A DNA stretch of 43,677 nucleotides. Source: Yinghuangia seranimata (GTDB lineage Bacteria; Actinomycetota; Actinomycetes; Streptomycetales; Streptomycetaceae). A model generated the notes under the pieces. The model had not been told where the DNA came from and did not search any database. It worked only from the letters and a program-made list of their open reading frames with translations. Made by a program: the position numbers and the translations under genes. Below, piece by piece: positions 32,920 through 40,348 of this stretch (the stretch's first letter is position 1; each line of letters starts with the position of its first letter). The stretch covers positions 1-43,677 of the forward strand of contig NZ_JASAOI010000039.1 of the NCBI RefSeq assembly GCF_029953285.1, read 5' to 3'.

Positions 32920-32934
32920 GTGTAAGCGTTACAC
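32920..32934. promoter_or_regulatory. Operator candidate GTGTAA-GCG-TTACAC (CoA ligase promoter)
   Basis: Perfect 6-bp arms with a 3-base centre lie just before TATACT (32936-32941), a good -10, so the repeat fills the spacer. TetR-family sites often have this shape. GTTACACATATA (32928-32939) has a relative at 40337-40348. Confidence 0.5.
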
Positions 32935-32986
32935 ATATACTCTCCGCGACATCGGCCAAGTGGTCCGCGCCACAGGAGAACCCCAC

Positions 32987-34579
32987 GTGACGACACCGTC
33001 CGCACCCCCGCATACCCGCGCGCGCCGGCACGGGCTCGCCGACCTGCTGGCCCGGTCCGCCGCCCGCACCCCGCACAAGACCGCGATCGTGTTCGGGCCG
33101 CTGCGGCAGACCTTCGCCGAGTTCGACGCGCTCGTCACCCGCACCGCCGCCGGGTTCGCCGAGCGCGGGGTGGCCAAGGGCGACCGCGTCGTCCTGCTGG
33201 CCCGCAACTCACACGGCTTCGCGACCGCCTACTTCGCACTCGCCCGGATCGGCGCCGTGTCGGTCCCGGTCAACTTCATGCTCAACCCCGACGAGGTCGC
33301 CTACGTCCTCACCCACGCCGGCGCCACCGGCGTCGTCGCAGGCGCCGACCTGACCGCCACGGCGGACGCGGCGCTCGCCGCCGCGGGCCTCGCCCCGGAG
33401 GCGCTGAGCGTGCGCGCCGTGATCCCGGCCGGCGGCACCGCCGGGGCCGAGGGCTGGGAGCCGTTCGCCGCGCTCGGCGCGTCCACCGCCACCTGCCCCG
33501 ACGTCGACCTGGACGACGACGACCCCGTCCAGATCATGTACACCTCCGGCACCGAGTCACGCCCCAAGGGCGCCGTGATGACCAGCCGCAACCTCATCGC
33601 GCAGTACACCACCGCGATCGTGGACGGCGGCATGGGATCCGATGACGTCGAGATCCACGCCCTGCCGCTGTACCACTGCGCGCAGCTGCACTGCTTCCTG
33701 ACGCCCGACATCCAGCTCGGCGCCACCTCGGTCATCCTGCCCGCGCCCGATGCCGCGACCATCCTCGCGACCGTCGAGGCCGAGAAGGTCACCAAGCTGT
33801 TCTGCCCGCCGACGGTGTGGATCTCGCTGCTGCGGCACCCCGACTTCGACACCCGCGACCTGTCCACCCTGCGCAAGGGCTACTACGGCGCGGCCGCCAT
33901 GCCCGTCGAGGTGCTGCACGAACTGCGGCGCCGCCTGCCGCAGTTGGCGCTGTACAACTTCTACGGCCAGACCGAGATGTCCCCCGTCGCCACCATCCTC
34001 GGCCCGGCCGACCAGGAACGCAAAGCCGGGTCCGCCGGCCGCGCCGGGCTGAACGTCGAGACCCGCGTCGTCGACGACAACGACGAGCCGGTCCCGCCGG
34101 GCACCGTCGGCGAGATCGTGCACCGCGGCCCGCACACGATGCTCGGCTACTGGAACGACCCCGACCGCACCGCCGAGGCCTTCCGCAACCAGTGGTTCCA
34201 CTCCGGCGACCTGGGCGTCCTGGACGACGAGGGCTACCTCACCGTCGTCGACCGCAAGAAGGACATGGTCAAGACCGGCGGCGAGAACGTCGCCAGCCGC
34301 GAGGTCGAAGAGGTCATCCACCAGCACCCCGCCGTCGCCGAGGCCGCCGTCTTCGGCATCGCCCACCCGTACTGGATCGAGGCCGTCACCGCCGTCGTCG
34401 TCGCCAAACCCGGCGAGAAGATCGACCCGGACGACGTGATCGCGCACTGCCGCGCCCGGCTGGCGGGCTTCAAGGTCCCCAAGTACGTCGCGGTCGCGGA
34501 GGCGCTGCCGAAGAACCCCAGCGGCAAGATCCTCAAGCGCGAGCTGCGGGGCGGCTACGCCCACCTCGCCAACGACTGA
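32987..34579 (+). CDS. Acyl-CoA ligase (ANL superfamily)
   Basis: This 530-residue AMP-forming ligase activates a carboxylic acid as its CoA thioester. Motifs: the P-loop MYTSGTESRPKGAVM near residue 183 (TES instead of the usual TTG), YNFYGQTEMSP, WFHSGDLGVLDDEGYLTVVDRKKDMVKTGGENVASREVEE, and the lysine motif PKNPSGKILKRELR at the end. It is closest in style to fatty-acid/aromatic acid:CoA ligases of actinobacteria; the acid is unknown. GTG at 32987 with AGGAG is chosen; an upstream in-frame ATG at 32912 would overlap the operator. An aldo/keto reductase follows 38 bp downstream. Confidence 0.93.
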   Translation: MTTPSAPPHTRARRHGLADLLARSAARTPHKTAIVFGPLRQTFAEFDALVTRTAAGFAERGVAKGDRVVLLARNSHGFATAYFALARIGAVSVPVNFMLNPDEVAYVLTHAGATGVVAGADLTATADAALAAAGLAPEALSVRAVIPAGGTAGAEGWEPFAALGASTATCPDVDLDDDDPVQIMYTSGTESRPKGAVMTSRNLIAQYTTAIVDGGMGSDDVEIHALPLYHCAQLHCFLTPDIQLGATSVILPAPDAATILATVEAEKVTKLFCPPTVWISLLRHPDFDTRDLSTLRKGYYGAAAMPVEVLHELRRRLPQLALYNFYGQTEMSPVATILGPADQERKAGSAGRAGLNVETRVVDDNDEPVPPGTVGEIVHRGPHTMLGYWNDPDRTAEAFRNQWFHSGDLGVLDDEGYLTVVDRKKDMVKTGGENVASREVEEVIHQHPAVAEAAVFGIAHPYWIEAVTAVVVAKPGEKIDPDDVIAHCRARLAGFKVPKYVAVAEALPKNPSGKILKRELRGGYAHLAND

Positions 34580-34617
34580 AGACGCCTCCGGCGCCCGCCA
34601 CCAAGCAAGGAGCACGT

Positions 34618-35553
34618 GTGCAGTACTCGAACGTCGGCCGGTCCGGCCTGAAGGTGTCGTCCCTCGGACTGGGCTGCAACAACTTCGGCATGAAGATCGA
34701 CCAGAGCGCGGCGGACGCCGTTGTCGGCGCCGCACTCGACGCCGGCATCACCTTGTTCGACACGGCCGACATCTACGCGAAGGGTGCATCCGAAGAAATC
34801 CTCGGCAAGGCGCTCGGCCCGCGGCGCGACCAGGTCGTGATCGCGTCCAAGTTCGGCGCTCCGATGGCGCCCGGTCCGTACGGCGGCGGCTCGTCGCGCC
34901 GATACATCGTCCGTGCCTGCGAAGACAGTCTGCGTCGGCTGGGCACAGACCACATCGATCTCTACTACCAGCACTACCCCGACCCGGTGACCCCGATCGA
35001 GGAGACCCTCGGTGCGCTGGACGACCTGGTACGCGCGGGCAAGGTGCGTTACACCGCCGCGTCCAACCTGGCCGCATGGCAGCTCGCGGACGCGGCGCAC
35101 ACCGCCCGCCGCGAGGGGCTGGCCCGGTTCGTGGCGGTGCAGGCGGAATGGAACCTGCTGACCCGCGACGCCGAACGCGAGCTGGTCCCCGCCGCTGAGC
35201 ACTTCGGCGTCGGGGTCATCCCCTACTTCCCGCTCGCCTCCGGCCTCCTCACCGGCAAGTACCGGCACGGCGCGGACTACCCGGAGGGCTCGCGGCTGGC
35301 GGCCCTTCCGTACTTCGCCTCGGTCGCGACCGAGGCGAACTTCGCGGCGGTGGAACGGCTGCGCGCGGTCGCGGACAAGGCCGGCCTGAGCCTCGTCGCG
35401 GCGGCGCTGTCGTGGCTCGCCGCCCAGCCCTCCGTACCGTCGGTCCTGGTCGGCGCGACCTCCCCCGAGCAGGTGACCGCCAACGCCGAGGCCCTGACCG
35501 CCCTCGCACCCGACCTGCTCGCCGACATAGAGGCGGCCGTGTCCACCCCCTGA
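34618..35553 (+). CDS. Aldo/keto reductase
   Basis: This 311-residue AKR has the full tetrad: Asp and Tyr in FDTADIYAKGASEE, Lys in VIASKFG, His in YYQHYPDP. It also has YFPLASGLLTGKY and VLVGATSPEQV near the NADP(H) site. It resembles the AKR11/12 YajO/MocA-like group that reduces aldehydes or sugars with NADPH. It sits behind the CoA ligase with an AAGGAG site; GTG at 34618 begins the homology. A perfect hairpin follows the stop immediately. It may reduce an aldehyde made in the pathway, but no substrate can be named. Confidence 0.92.
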   Translation: MQYSNVGRSGLKVSSLGLGCNNFGMKIDQSAADAVVGAALDAGITLFDTADIYAKGASEEILGKALGPRRDQVVIASKFGAPMAPGPYGGGSSRRYIVRACEDSLRRLGTDHIDLYYQHYPDPVTPIEETLGALDDLVRAGKVRYTAASNLAAWQLADAAHTARREGLARFVAVQAEWNLLTRDAERELVPAAEHFGVGVIPYFPLASGLLTGKYRHGADYPEGSRLAALPYFASVATEANFAAVERLRAVADKAGLSLVAAALSWLAAQPSVPSVLVGATSPEQVTANAEALTALAPDLLADIEAAVSTP

Positions 35554-35556
35554 GCC

Positions 35557-35593
35557 GCGTGGGTCGCCCGAGCCGGGGACGGGCGACCCACGC
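35557..35593. terminator. Perfect 13-bp bidirectional hairpin
   Basis: GCGTGGGTCGCCC (35557-35569) pairs with GGGCGACCCACGC (35581-35593) around 11 bases, between the converging AKR (stop 35553) and TetR (stop 35600) genes. Confidence 0.8.
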
Positions 35594-35599
35594 TCCGGC

Positions 35600-36232
35600 T
35601 CACAGCCGGTCGGCCTCGAGGGTGTTGCGCCAGACCGTGGCCACGGTGTGCAAAAATGCGGGACCCTCGCGGGCCCAGCGCCCCGCCATCCACGACGGCA
35701 TGAACGTCTCCAACTGCGTGACGAGCAGGTAGGCGCGGCGCCTGGCCTCCGGCTTCGAGAAGTGCGCCCAGCGCTCCGGCGGCCGCATGACGGCGGCGAC
35801 GAAGTCCTTCACATGCTCCTGGTGCTGCTCGCGCAGCGTGTGCGGCAGCTGTTCGGCGAAGATGCGCAGCGCCTGCCGATTCTCCGAGGCTCCGTTGACG
35901 TACTTGTCGAGCCAGCCGCGGATGGTGGCATGCGACCAGTCGGGCAGTTCGCCGAACGCGGCGAAGTTCGCCCCGGTGTCGGCCCAGATGCGGTCGGCCA
36001 GCTCGGCGACGATGTCGGCCTTGCCGGTGAAGTGCAGGTAGAAGGTCGCCCGCGCGGCGCCGGCCTCGGCCACGATGTCGTCGACCGTGGCCGCCTCGTA
36101 GCCCTTCGCCTCGAAGACGTCGCACGCCGCGGCGATGAGCCGCCGGCGGGTGTACTGCTTCTGCTGCGCCCGCAGGTCCGGAGCCTGTGCGCGGTCCGCG
36201 GATCCGGACGATCGACGAGTGGTGGCAGCCAT
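35600..36232 (-). CDS. TetR-family regulator
   Basis: This 210-residue protein has an N-terminal TetR DNA-binding domain (RRRLIAAACDVFEAKGYEAATVDDIVAEAG followed by ARATFYLHFTGKADIV) and an unassigned helical ligand domain. It is divergent from the amidohydrolase/SnoaL unit across 133 bp, which contains a CACTC-N8-GAGTG repeat and the CATTTAGCGTAAC box; local repression is likely. The ATG at 36232 is the first of the frame and lacks a strong binding site; an in-frame start further inside is possible but would trim only the disordered N-terminus. Confidence 0.9.
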   Translation of the reverse strand: MAATTRRSSGSADRAQAPDLRAQQKQYTRRRLIAAACDVFEAKGYEAATVDDIVAEAGAARATFYLHFTGKADIVAELADRIWADTGANFAAFGELPDWSHATIRGWLDKYVNGASENRQALRIFAEQLPHTLREQHQEHVKDFVAAVMRPPERWAHFSKPEARRRAYLLVTQLETFMPSWMAGRWAREGPAFLHTVATVWRNTLEADRL

Positions 36233-36278
36233 GCCGTCAGCCTAGTGGGCCAGGCCTCGCCGTCGCGCAGTGTGCGTC

Positions 36279-36296
36279 CACTCACTGGTCAGAGTG
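36279..36296. promoter_or_regulatory. Inverted repeat CACTC-N8-GAGTG, TetR/amidohydrolase region
   Basis: Short 5-bp arms around ACTGGTCA, 47 bp before the TetR start. Candidate autoregulatory site; weak on its own. Confidence 0.3.
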
Positions 36297-36313
36297 TCTT
36301 CCATTCTTCGCTC

Positions 36314-36343
36314 CTGACATTTAGCGTAACCGCAACATTAAAT
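36314..36343 (+). promoter_or_regulatory. Predicted amidohydrolase promoter with CATTTAGCGTAAC in the spacer
   Basis: CTGACA (36314-36319) and TTAAAT (36338-36343) are 18 bases apart. The spacer contains the box CATTTAGCGTAAC (36318-36330) that also occurs at 17944. An operator inside the spacer would block RNA polymerase. Confidence 0.4.
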
Positions 36344-36365
36344 TGCGCCGCCGGAAGGATGTGCC

Positions 36366-37559
36366 GTGTACGTCTACGACGTCGACTCCCACTTCGAACC
36401 GCCGTCGGACTGGCTGGACGCCTTCCCCTCCCTGAAGCGCAGGCTGCCCGAGCTGTTCCCGCAGCACGAGCCGGAGTTCGCGCTACGTGGCCCTGAGCAG
36501 TTCGCGTACTTCGTCTCCGACGGCATCCGCCCGATGGTCCCGCAGACCGACCGCGTGCCACTGGAACGCCTGGTGACGCCGTTCCTGCGGGCCATGTACC
36601 CGGACGACGGACCCGCCACGATCAACGGGCACTGCCAGCACCCCACGGTCGACGCGGACGCGCGGATCGCCGCACTGGACGCCCAGGGCATCGCCGTCCA
36701 GAACGTCATCTCCGGTGCCGGATACACGCTCATGCGCTGTCTGAGCGACCCGGAACTCGCCCGCGACACCGCGCGGGCGCTCAACACCTACCTCAGCGAC
36801 GCGATGTCGGCGCACCGCGACCGCCTGCTACCGGTGACGGTCACGCATTTCGACGAGCTCGACTGGGTCGTCGCCGAGCTGACCCGCATGCGCGCACGCG
36901 GCAGCCGGGCCTTCCATGTCACGACCGAGTTCAGCAACAACATCCCGCCGTTCCACCCGGACTTCGACAAGGTCTGGTCGGCGGCGACGGACCTGGGCAT
37001 GGTCGCCGTGCTGCATGTGGGGATGATGCCGCCCAGGTACCACCCGGCCTACTCCAACACCGACGACCCCTCGCTCATCACGCGCATGAGCACGAGCCAG
37101 TCGTTCCAGGCCGCGCAGGTGTACCTCAACGCCATGGTTTTCGGCGGAGTCTTCGAGCGGCACCCGAACCTGACCCTGCTGCTGTGCGAAACGGGCATCG
37201 ACTGGCTTGAGTTCGCGGTGGCGAACATGGACGGGCGCGCCGCCCCGGCCTCCGCGGCGCTGCTCGGACCGTACGAACTGCCGCTCAAGCCCAGCGAGTA
37301 CATCCAGCGCAACGTGCGCATCAGCCCGTTGCCGCAGCCCGCCCAGTCCCCCGTCCGGCTGTTCGAGACGCTCCCGGGCGTCGCGGTGTTCTCGTCCGAC
37401 ATGCCTCACTTCGAGGGCAGCCTGGCACCGGTCGAGTTCTGGCGCGGTGAGCTCGCCGATGTCGATGGCCACCGGTGGGACGCGTTCGTCGCCGGAAGCA
37501 TGGCCGACGCGTACGCCCGCATGGGCGACCCGCTCCCCAAGCCGGTGGCGGCCGCATGA
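36366..37559 (+). CDS. Amidohydrolase-2 family metal-dependent hydrolase/decarboxylase
   Basis: This 397-residue protein belongs to the ACMSD-like amidohydrolase 2 group. The N-terminal metal motif is DVDSHFEPP (Asp-x-His in place of the usual HxH); later come VLHVGMM, LLLCETGIDWLEFA with a family-typical His/Glu region, and FSSDMPHFEG supplying the late Asp. Family members decarboxylate or hydrolyse ring-cleavage products and appear often in aromatic and steroid-type catabolic clusters. GTG at 36366 follows GGAAGGA. Its stop overlaps the next gene's ATG (ATGA), so the SnoaL-like protein is a probable functional partner. Confidence 0.88.
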   Translation: MYVYDVDSHFEPPSDWLDAFPSLKRRLPELFPQHEPEFALRGPEQFAYFVSDGIRPMVPQTDRVPLERLVTPFLRAMYPDDGPATINGHCQHPTVDADARIAALDAQGIAVQNVISGAGYTLMRCLSDPELARDTARALNTYLSDAMSAHRDRLLPVTVTHFDELDWVVAELTRMRARGSRAFHVTTEFSNNIPPFHPDFDKVWSAATDLGMVAVLHVGMMPPRYHPAYSNTDDPSLITRMSTSQSFQAAQVYLNAMVFGGVFERHPNLTLLLCETGIDWLEFAVANMDGRAAPASAALLGPYELPLKPSEYIQRNVRISPLPQPAQSPVRLFETLPGVAVFSSDMPHFEGSLAPVEFWRGELADVDGHRWDAFVAGSMADAYARMGDPLPKPVAAA

Positions 37560-38023
37560 CAACCACCGACACGCACGGCAGCCCCTTCCGCCAGGCACCC
37601 GCACTGTCCGCAACGGACCGCCTCGAGATCGCCAGCCTGCCGGCCCGGTTCTGCCACTACTCGGACTACGGCGTGTACGAGCGCTTCGCCGAGTTGTTCA
37701 CCGAGGACGTGGTGACCGAGCTGGTCGGCATCGGCGAGTACAAGGGCCTGGCAGAACAGATCCGGCACGCCCGGGACACCGCCACCTGGACATCCGGGCA
37801 CGCGTGGCACGTGGTGAGCAACCTGTGGATCGAGCCGACACCGACCGGCGCCGCCGCGCACTACTACCTCCTGGGCATGCTGCGCACCGGTGCCGAGCAC
37901 AGCGGGAGCGTCAACACCACGGGCCGCTTCGTCGACCACGTGATCCGCACCTCCGTCGGATGGCGGATCCGCCGACGGGTGTTCGCAATGGACCGGCCGA
38001 CGGTGCCGCCCGATCTCACCTGA
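37556..38023 (+). CDS. SnoaL-like / ring-hydroxylating-dioxygenase-beta-like small protein
   Basis: This 155-residue alpha+beta-barrel protein of the NTF2-like superfamily shows LEIASLPARFCHYSDYGVYERFAELFTEDVV, a typical opening, and GHAWHVVSNLWIEPTPTGAAAHYYL in the core. Such proteins act as small isomerases, dehydratases, polyketide cyclases or non-catalytic partners. No iron-binding motif is present, and no Rieske alpha subunit lies nearby, so a dioxygenase beta role is unlikely. It is coupled to the amidohydrolase by a 4-base overlap. Confidence 0.8.
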   Translation: MTTTDTHGSPFRQAPALSATDRLEIASLPARFCHYSDYGVYERFAELFTEDVVTELVGIGEYKGLAEQIRHARDTATWTSGHAWHVVSNLWIEPTPTGAAAHYYLLGMLRTGAEHSGSVNTTGRFVDHVIRTSVGWRIRRRVFAMDRPTVPPDLT

Positions 38024-38041
38024 TCGCGCACGGCCGCCGCG

Positions 38042-38072
38042 ACGCCGCACCGCCCCTACAGCGGTGCGGCGT
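38042..38072. terminator. Perfect 11-bp hairpin overlapping a TetR gene end
   Basis: ACGCCGCACCG (38042-38052) pairs with CGGTGCGGCGT (38062-38072) around 9 bases. It lies after the SnoaL stop (38023), and its right arm includes the last codons of the converging TetR gene. Confidence 0.65.
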
Positions 38073-38793
38073 TGGTGAATATGGGGGCCAGCGGCGTCTT
38101 GCGGCCGGGCGACTTCGGGTGGCGGCCGCGAGCGGGGGCTTTACCTCCCAGCGCCTCGATCGCAGTGATCGTGTTGTCGATCACCACGTCGTACAAGCGC
38201 GCGAAGGCGTTCGGAAGTTGGTCGAGGACGGGGCCCACACGCTCCCGCGCGTCCGGCTCTTCGGCTCGGAGCGCTTCGCGCAGGGTCGGCAGCATCTCGT
38301 CCACGGGGGCGCGCTGCGCGGCGAGGGTGGCGTGTCCGACGATGGTCGTGCCGACGAGCGTGACCGCGAGCGCCGTGTCCTCGTCGCTGAGCCCGAGGGG
38401 CTGGAGGATCTCGGTCAGCAGGACAAAGGACGGCAGCCAGGCCGGCTTGCGTGTGGAGGCGATGTAGGGCAGTAGCTGCGGATACGGCCGCAGGTGCTCC
38501 AGGCTCAGCAGCATCCATTCGCGCAGCTGCTCCTGCCACGTCGCTCCGGCGGGCTTGTCGAACCGCATGTCGGCGGCGACCCGGTCGGCGACCGCGTGCA
38601 GCAGGTCGTCACGGTCCGGGAAGTACCTGTACAGCGCCATCGGCGCCGAGTTCACCGCTTCGGAGACCCGCTTGATCGTCAGCGGCGTGGCCGGGTCGTC
38701 GTAGACCAGCGCCACGGCGCCGTCGATGATCTGGTCGCGGGAGAGGCGCGCGGGGCGTCCGCGCCCGCGCGCGCCGCCAGTCTCCTGAGTCAT
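38056..38793 (-). CDS. TetR-family regulator
   Basis: This 245-residue regulator has a TetR helix-turn-helix (SRDQIIDGAVALVYDD with LTIKRVSEAVNSAPMALYRYF) and a C-terminal domain of the TetR_C type (WMLLSLEHLRPYPQLLPYIAS). It differs from the TetR at 35.6 kb in both domains. ATG at 38793 has AAGGGG at good spacing; a GTG at 38808 is an alternative. It is downstream of the SDR/VOC unit in the same direction (91 bp gap) and could be read from that transcript, and it may control that unit or the divergent BVMO region. It ends in a basic tail (ARGRHPKSPGRKTP). Confidence 0.88.
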   Translation of the reverse strand: MTQETGGARGRGRPARLSRDQIIDGAVALVYDDPATPLTIKRVSEAVNSAPMALYRYFPDRDDLLHAVADRVAADMRFDKPAGATWQEQLREWMLLSLEHLRPYPQLLPYIASTRKPAWLPSFVLLTEILQPLGLSDEDTALAVTLVGTTIVGHATLAAQRAPVDEMLPTLREALRAEEPDARERVGPVLDQLPNAFARLYDVVIDNTITAIEALGGKAPARGRHPKSPGRKTPLAPIFTNAAPL

Positions 38794-38883
38794 CCACGTC
38801 CCCTTCACCGCGCCCCGTGCGCTCCGACGGGGTGTGGGTCAAGGTTACGCACCCTGGCCACTGGATCGGCGGACGCGGTGGTT

Positions 38884-39666
38884 TCAGTGGAAGAGCATGG
38901 GTGCGACCGGGCGCTGGGCTGCAACCGGGCCGGCCAGCATGCCTCCGTCGACGACGTAATCGGCACCGGTCAAGTACGAGGCACCCGGCGAGGCGAGGAA
39001 CGCCGCCATGTGCGCGATCTCGTCGACCTCCCCGGCGCGACCCAGGGGGAGGCGCGCGAAGCGGGTGTCCGCCTCGGCGCCGCTGCGGTCTCCCGGCAGC
39101 ATGGCGGTGCGGATCGGGCCGGGGACGAGCGCATTGACGCGGATGCCGTCCGGCCCGAGCTCGATGGCGGCCGTACGCGTGAGCCCTCGGATCCCCCACT
39201 TGCTGGCCGAGTACGCCGAGGCCCATGCCTGACCCTGCACGCCGCTGGCCGAGGCGACGTTGATGACCGCGCCTCCCCCGGCCTCCCGCATGGCCGGGAC
39301 GACGGCGCGGATGCCGAGGAATGCGCCGACCAGGTTGACGTCGAGGATGCGGCGGAACGCCTCCGGCGATTCGTCCTCGAGCGCGACCAGGCGCATGGCG
39401 GCCGCGTTGTTGACCAGGACGTCGAGGCGGCCGAACCGCGTCACGGCCGCGTCGACGGCGGCGGACCAGTCCTTCTCGTCGCTGACGTCGTGGCGGATGT
39501 ACGCGGCCGCGTCGCCAAGCTCGGAAGCGACGGCAGCCACCGCGTCCTCCTGAACGTCGGTCAACAGCACGCGTGCGCCGCACCGGACGAACATCCGCGC
39601 CTCGGCGGCCCCTTGCCCCTGTGCGGCGCCGGTGATCAGCGCGACGGTGCCGTCGAGGTCGTACAT
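38884..39666 (-). CDS. Short-chain dehydrogenase/reductase, hydroxysteroid-dehydrogenase-like
   Basis: This 260-residue SDR has the cofactor loop TGAAQGQG, NNAA, catalytic Ser in NVASASGVQG, YSASKWG and the end GADYVVDGGMLAG. TGAAQGQG and SASKWGIRGLTRTAA are common in actinobacterial SDRs annotated as 3-alpha/20-beta-hydroxysteroid dehydrogenases, though they also act on other alicyclic alcohols. LLTDVQ after beta-2 favours NAD(H). AAGGAG precedes the ATG at 39666, 46 bp after the VOC-like gene, so they form one unit. It could produce the ketone used by the Baeyer-Villiger enzyme, as inference only. Confidence 0.9.
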   Translation of the reverse strand: MYDLDGTVALITGAAQGQGAAEARMFVRCGARVLLTDVQEDAVAAVASELGDAAAYIRHDVSDEKDWSAAVDAAVTRFGRLDVLVNNAAAMRLVALEDESPEAFRRILDVNLVGAFLGIRAVVPAMREAGGGAVINVASASGVQGQAWASAYSASKWGIRGLTRTAAIELGPDGIRVNALVPGPIRTAMLPGDRSGAEADTRFARLPLGRAGEVDEIAHMAAFLASPGASYLTGADYVVDGGMLAGPVAAQRPVAPMLFH

Positions 39667-39712
39667 GGTTTCGCTCCTTGGGTGGTGAGTGCTGGCGGCG
39701 GGCACGGGTGCG

Positions 39713-40270
39713 TCAGCTGGGCACGTGCCACTGCAGTTCGACGTGCTGGCCGAAGGTGAGCAGCCCGGAGGCGATGACGTCGGTGTGCACGAAGACCTGC
39801 ATCATCGTGTCGGTCGCGGCGTCGGGGCCCTCGGGGCGATAGACGCCGGAGACGCTGACGCGCCCGGCGAGCTCGGGGTCGTTCTTCCCGGCTTCCTCGA
39901 TGTCGGCGAGGGTGCGTTCGAGGATGTCGCGGGTGGCGAGGCGGATACCGAAGTGGAAGGAGTACTGCGGATTGCCGCGCACGTGGGCGGTCCACGCGGC
40001 GGCCTTGTCGCCGAGGTCCCCGCTCAGCCGTCCGGCGAGCTCCTGCTCGAACGCCCACTGTTCCGGGGTGACTTCCGAGGCGTACAGGGTGTTGGTGGTG
40101 TAGTCCTCGACCGCCGGGTCGACGAACGCGGTGAACCAGTGGTTGCCGCGGTCTTTGACGCGGCAGCCGAGCAGTTCGAAGACGCGGGCGGCCAGCGCGC
40201 GCTCGCCGGGACGGTACACGAGCTCGGCGTGGGTGATCCGGCGCGACACCGGGGCCTCGGGGGCGGTCAT
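39713..40270 (-). CDS. VOC-like (glyoxalase-fold) protein of unknown function
   Basis: This 185-residue protein has a vicinal-oxygen-chelate-like start (THAELVYRPGERALAARVFELLGCRVKD) and a matching second half (QYSFHFGIRLATRDILERTLADIEE ... MMQVFVHTDV). His in HAELVY and FHFGI are possible metal ligands. I cannot assign a reaction; VOC proteins include dioxygenases, isomerases and lyases. It is first in a unit with the SDR, has GGAGG about 10 bases before its ATG, and has a 10-bp perfect hairpin in its leader. Confidence 0.7.
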   Translation of the reverse strand: MTAPEAPVSRRITHAELVYRPGERALAARVFELLGCRVKDRGNHWFTAFVDPAVEDYTTNTLYASEVTPEQWAFEQELAGRLSGDLGDKAAAWTAHVRGNPQYSFHFGIRLATRDILERTLADIEEAGKNDPELAGRVSVSGVYRPEGPDAATDTMMQVFVHTDVIASGLLTFGQHVELQWHVPS

Positions 40271-40299
40271 ACGGAAGTACCTCCACCTGTGGAGCGGCT

Positions 40300-40323
40300 C
40301 CGGGCCCGGCGAACCGGGCCCGG
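40300..40323. terminator. Perfect 10-bp hairpin with CGAA loop between esterase and VOC-like gene
   Basis: CCGGGCCCGG (40300-40309) and CCGGGCCCGG (40314-40323) close a CGAA tetraloop. It follows the minus-strand esterase (stop 40344) and precedes the VOC-like start (40270): either its terminator or a 5' leader hairpin. Confidence 0.6.
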
Positions 40324-40336
40324 ATTTTACGTACGG

Positions 40337-40348
40337 GTTACACTTATA
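40337..40348. promoter_or_regulatory. GTTACACTTATA box before the VOC/SDR unit
   Basis: It differs by one base from GTTACACATATA at 32928-32939. On the minus strand its end reads TATAAG, a possible -10 for the VOC-like gene. It overlaps the esterase stop codon. Confidence 0.35.

Noticed and set aside
37556-38023. Beta subunit of a ring-hydroxylating dioxygenase
   Set aside because: No Rieske alpha subunit, ferredoxin or reductase in the window; a SnoaL-like assignment is safer.
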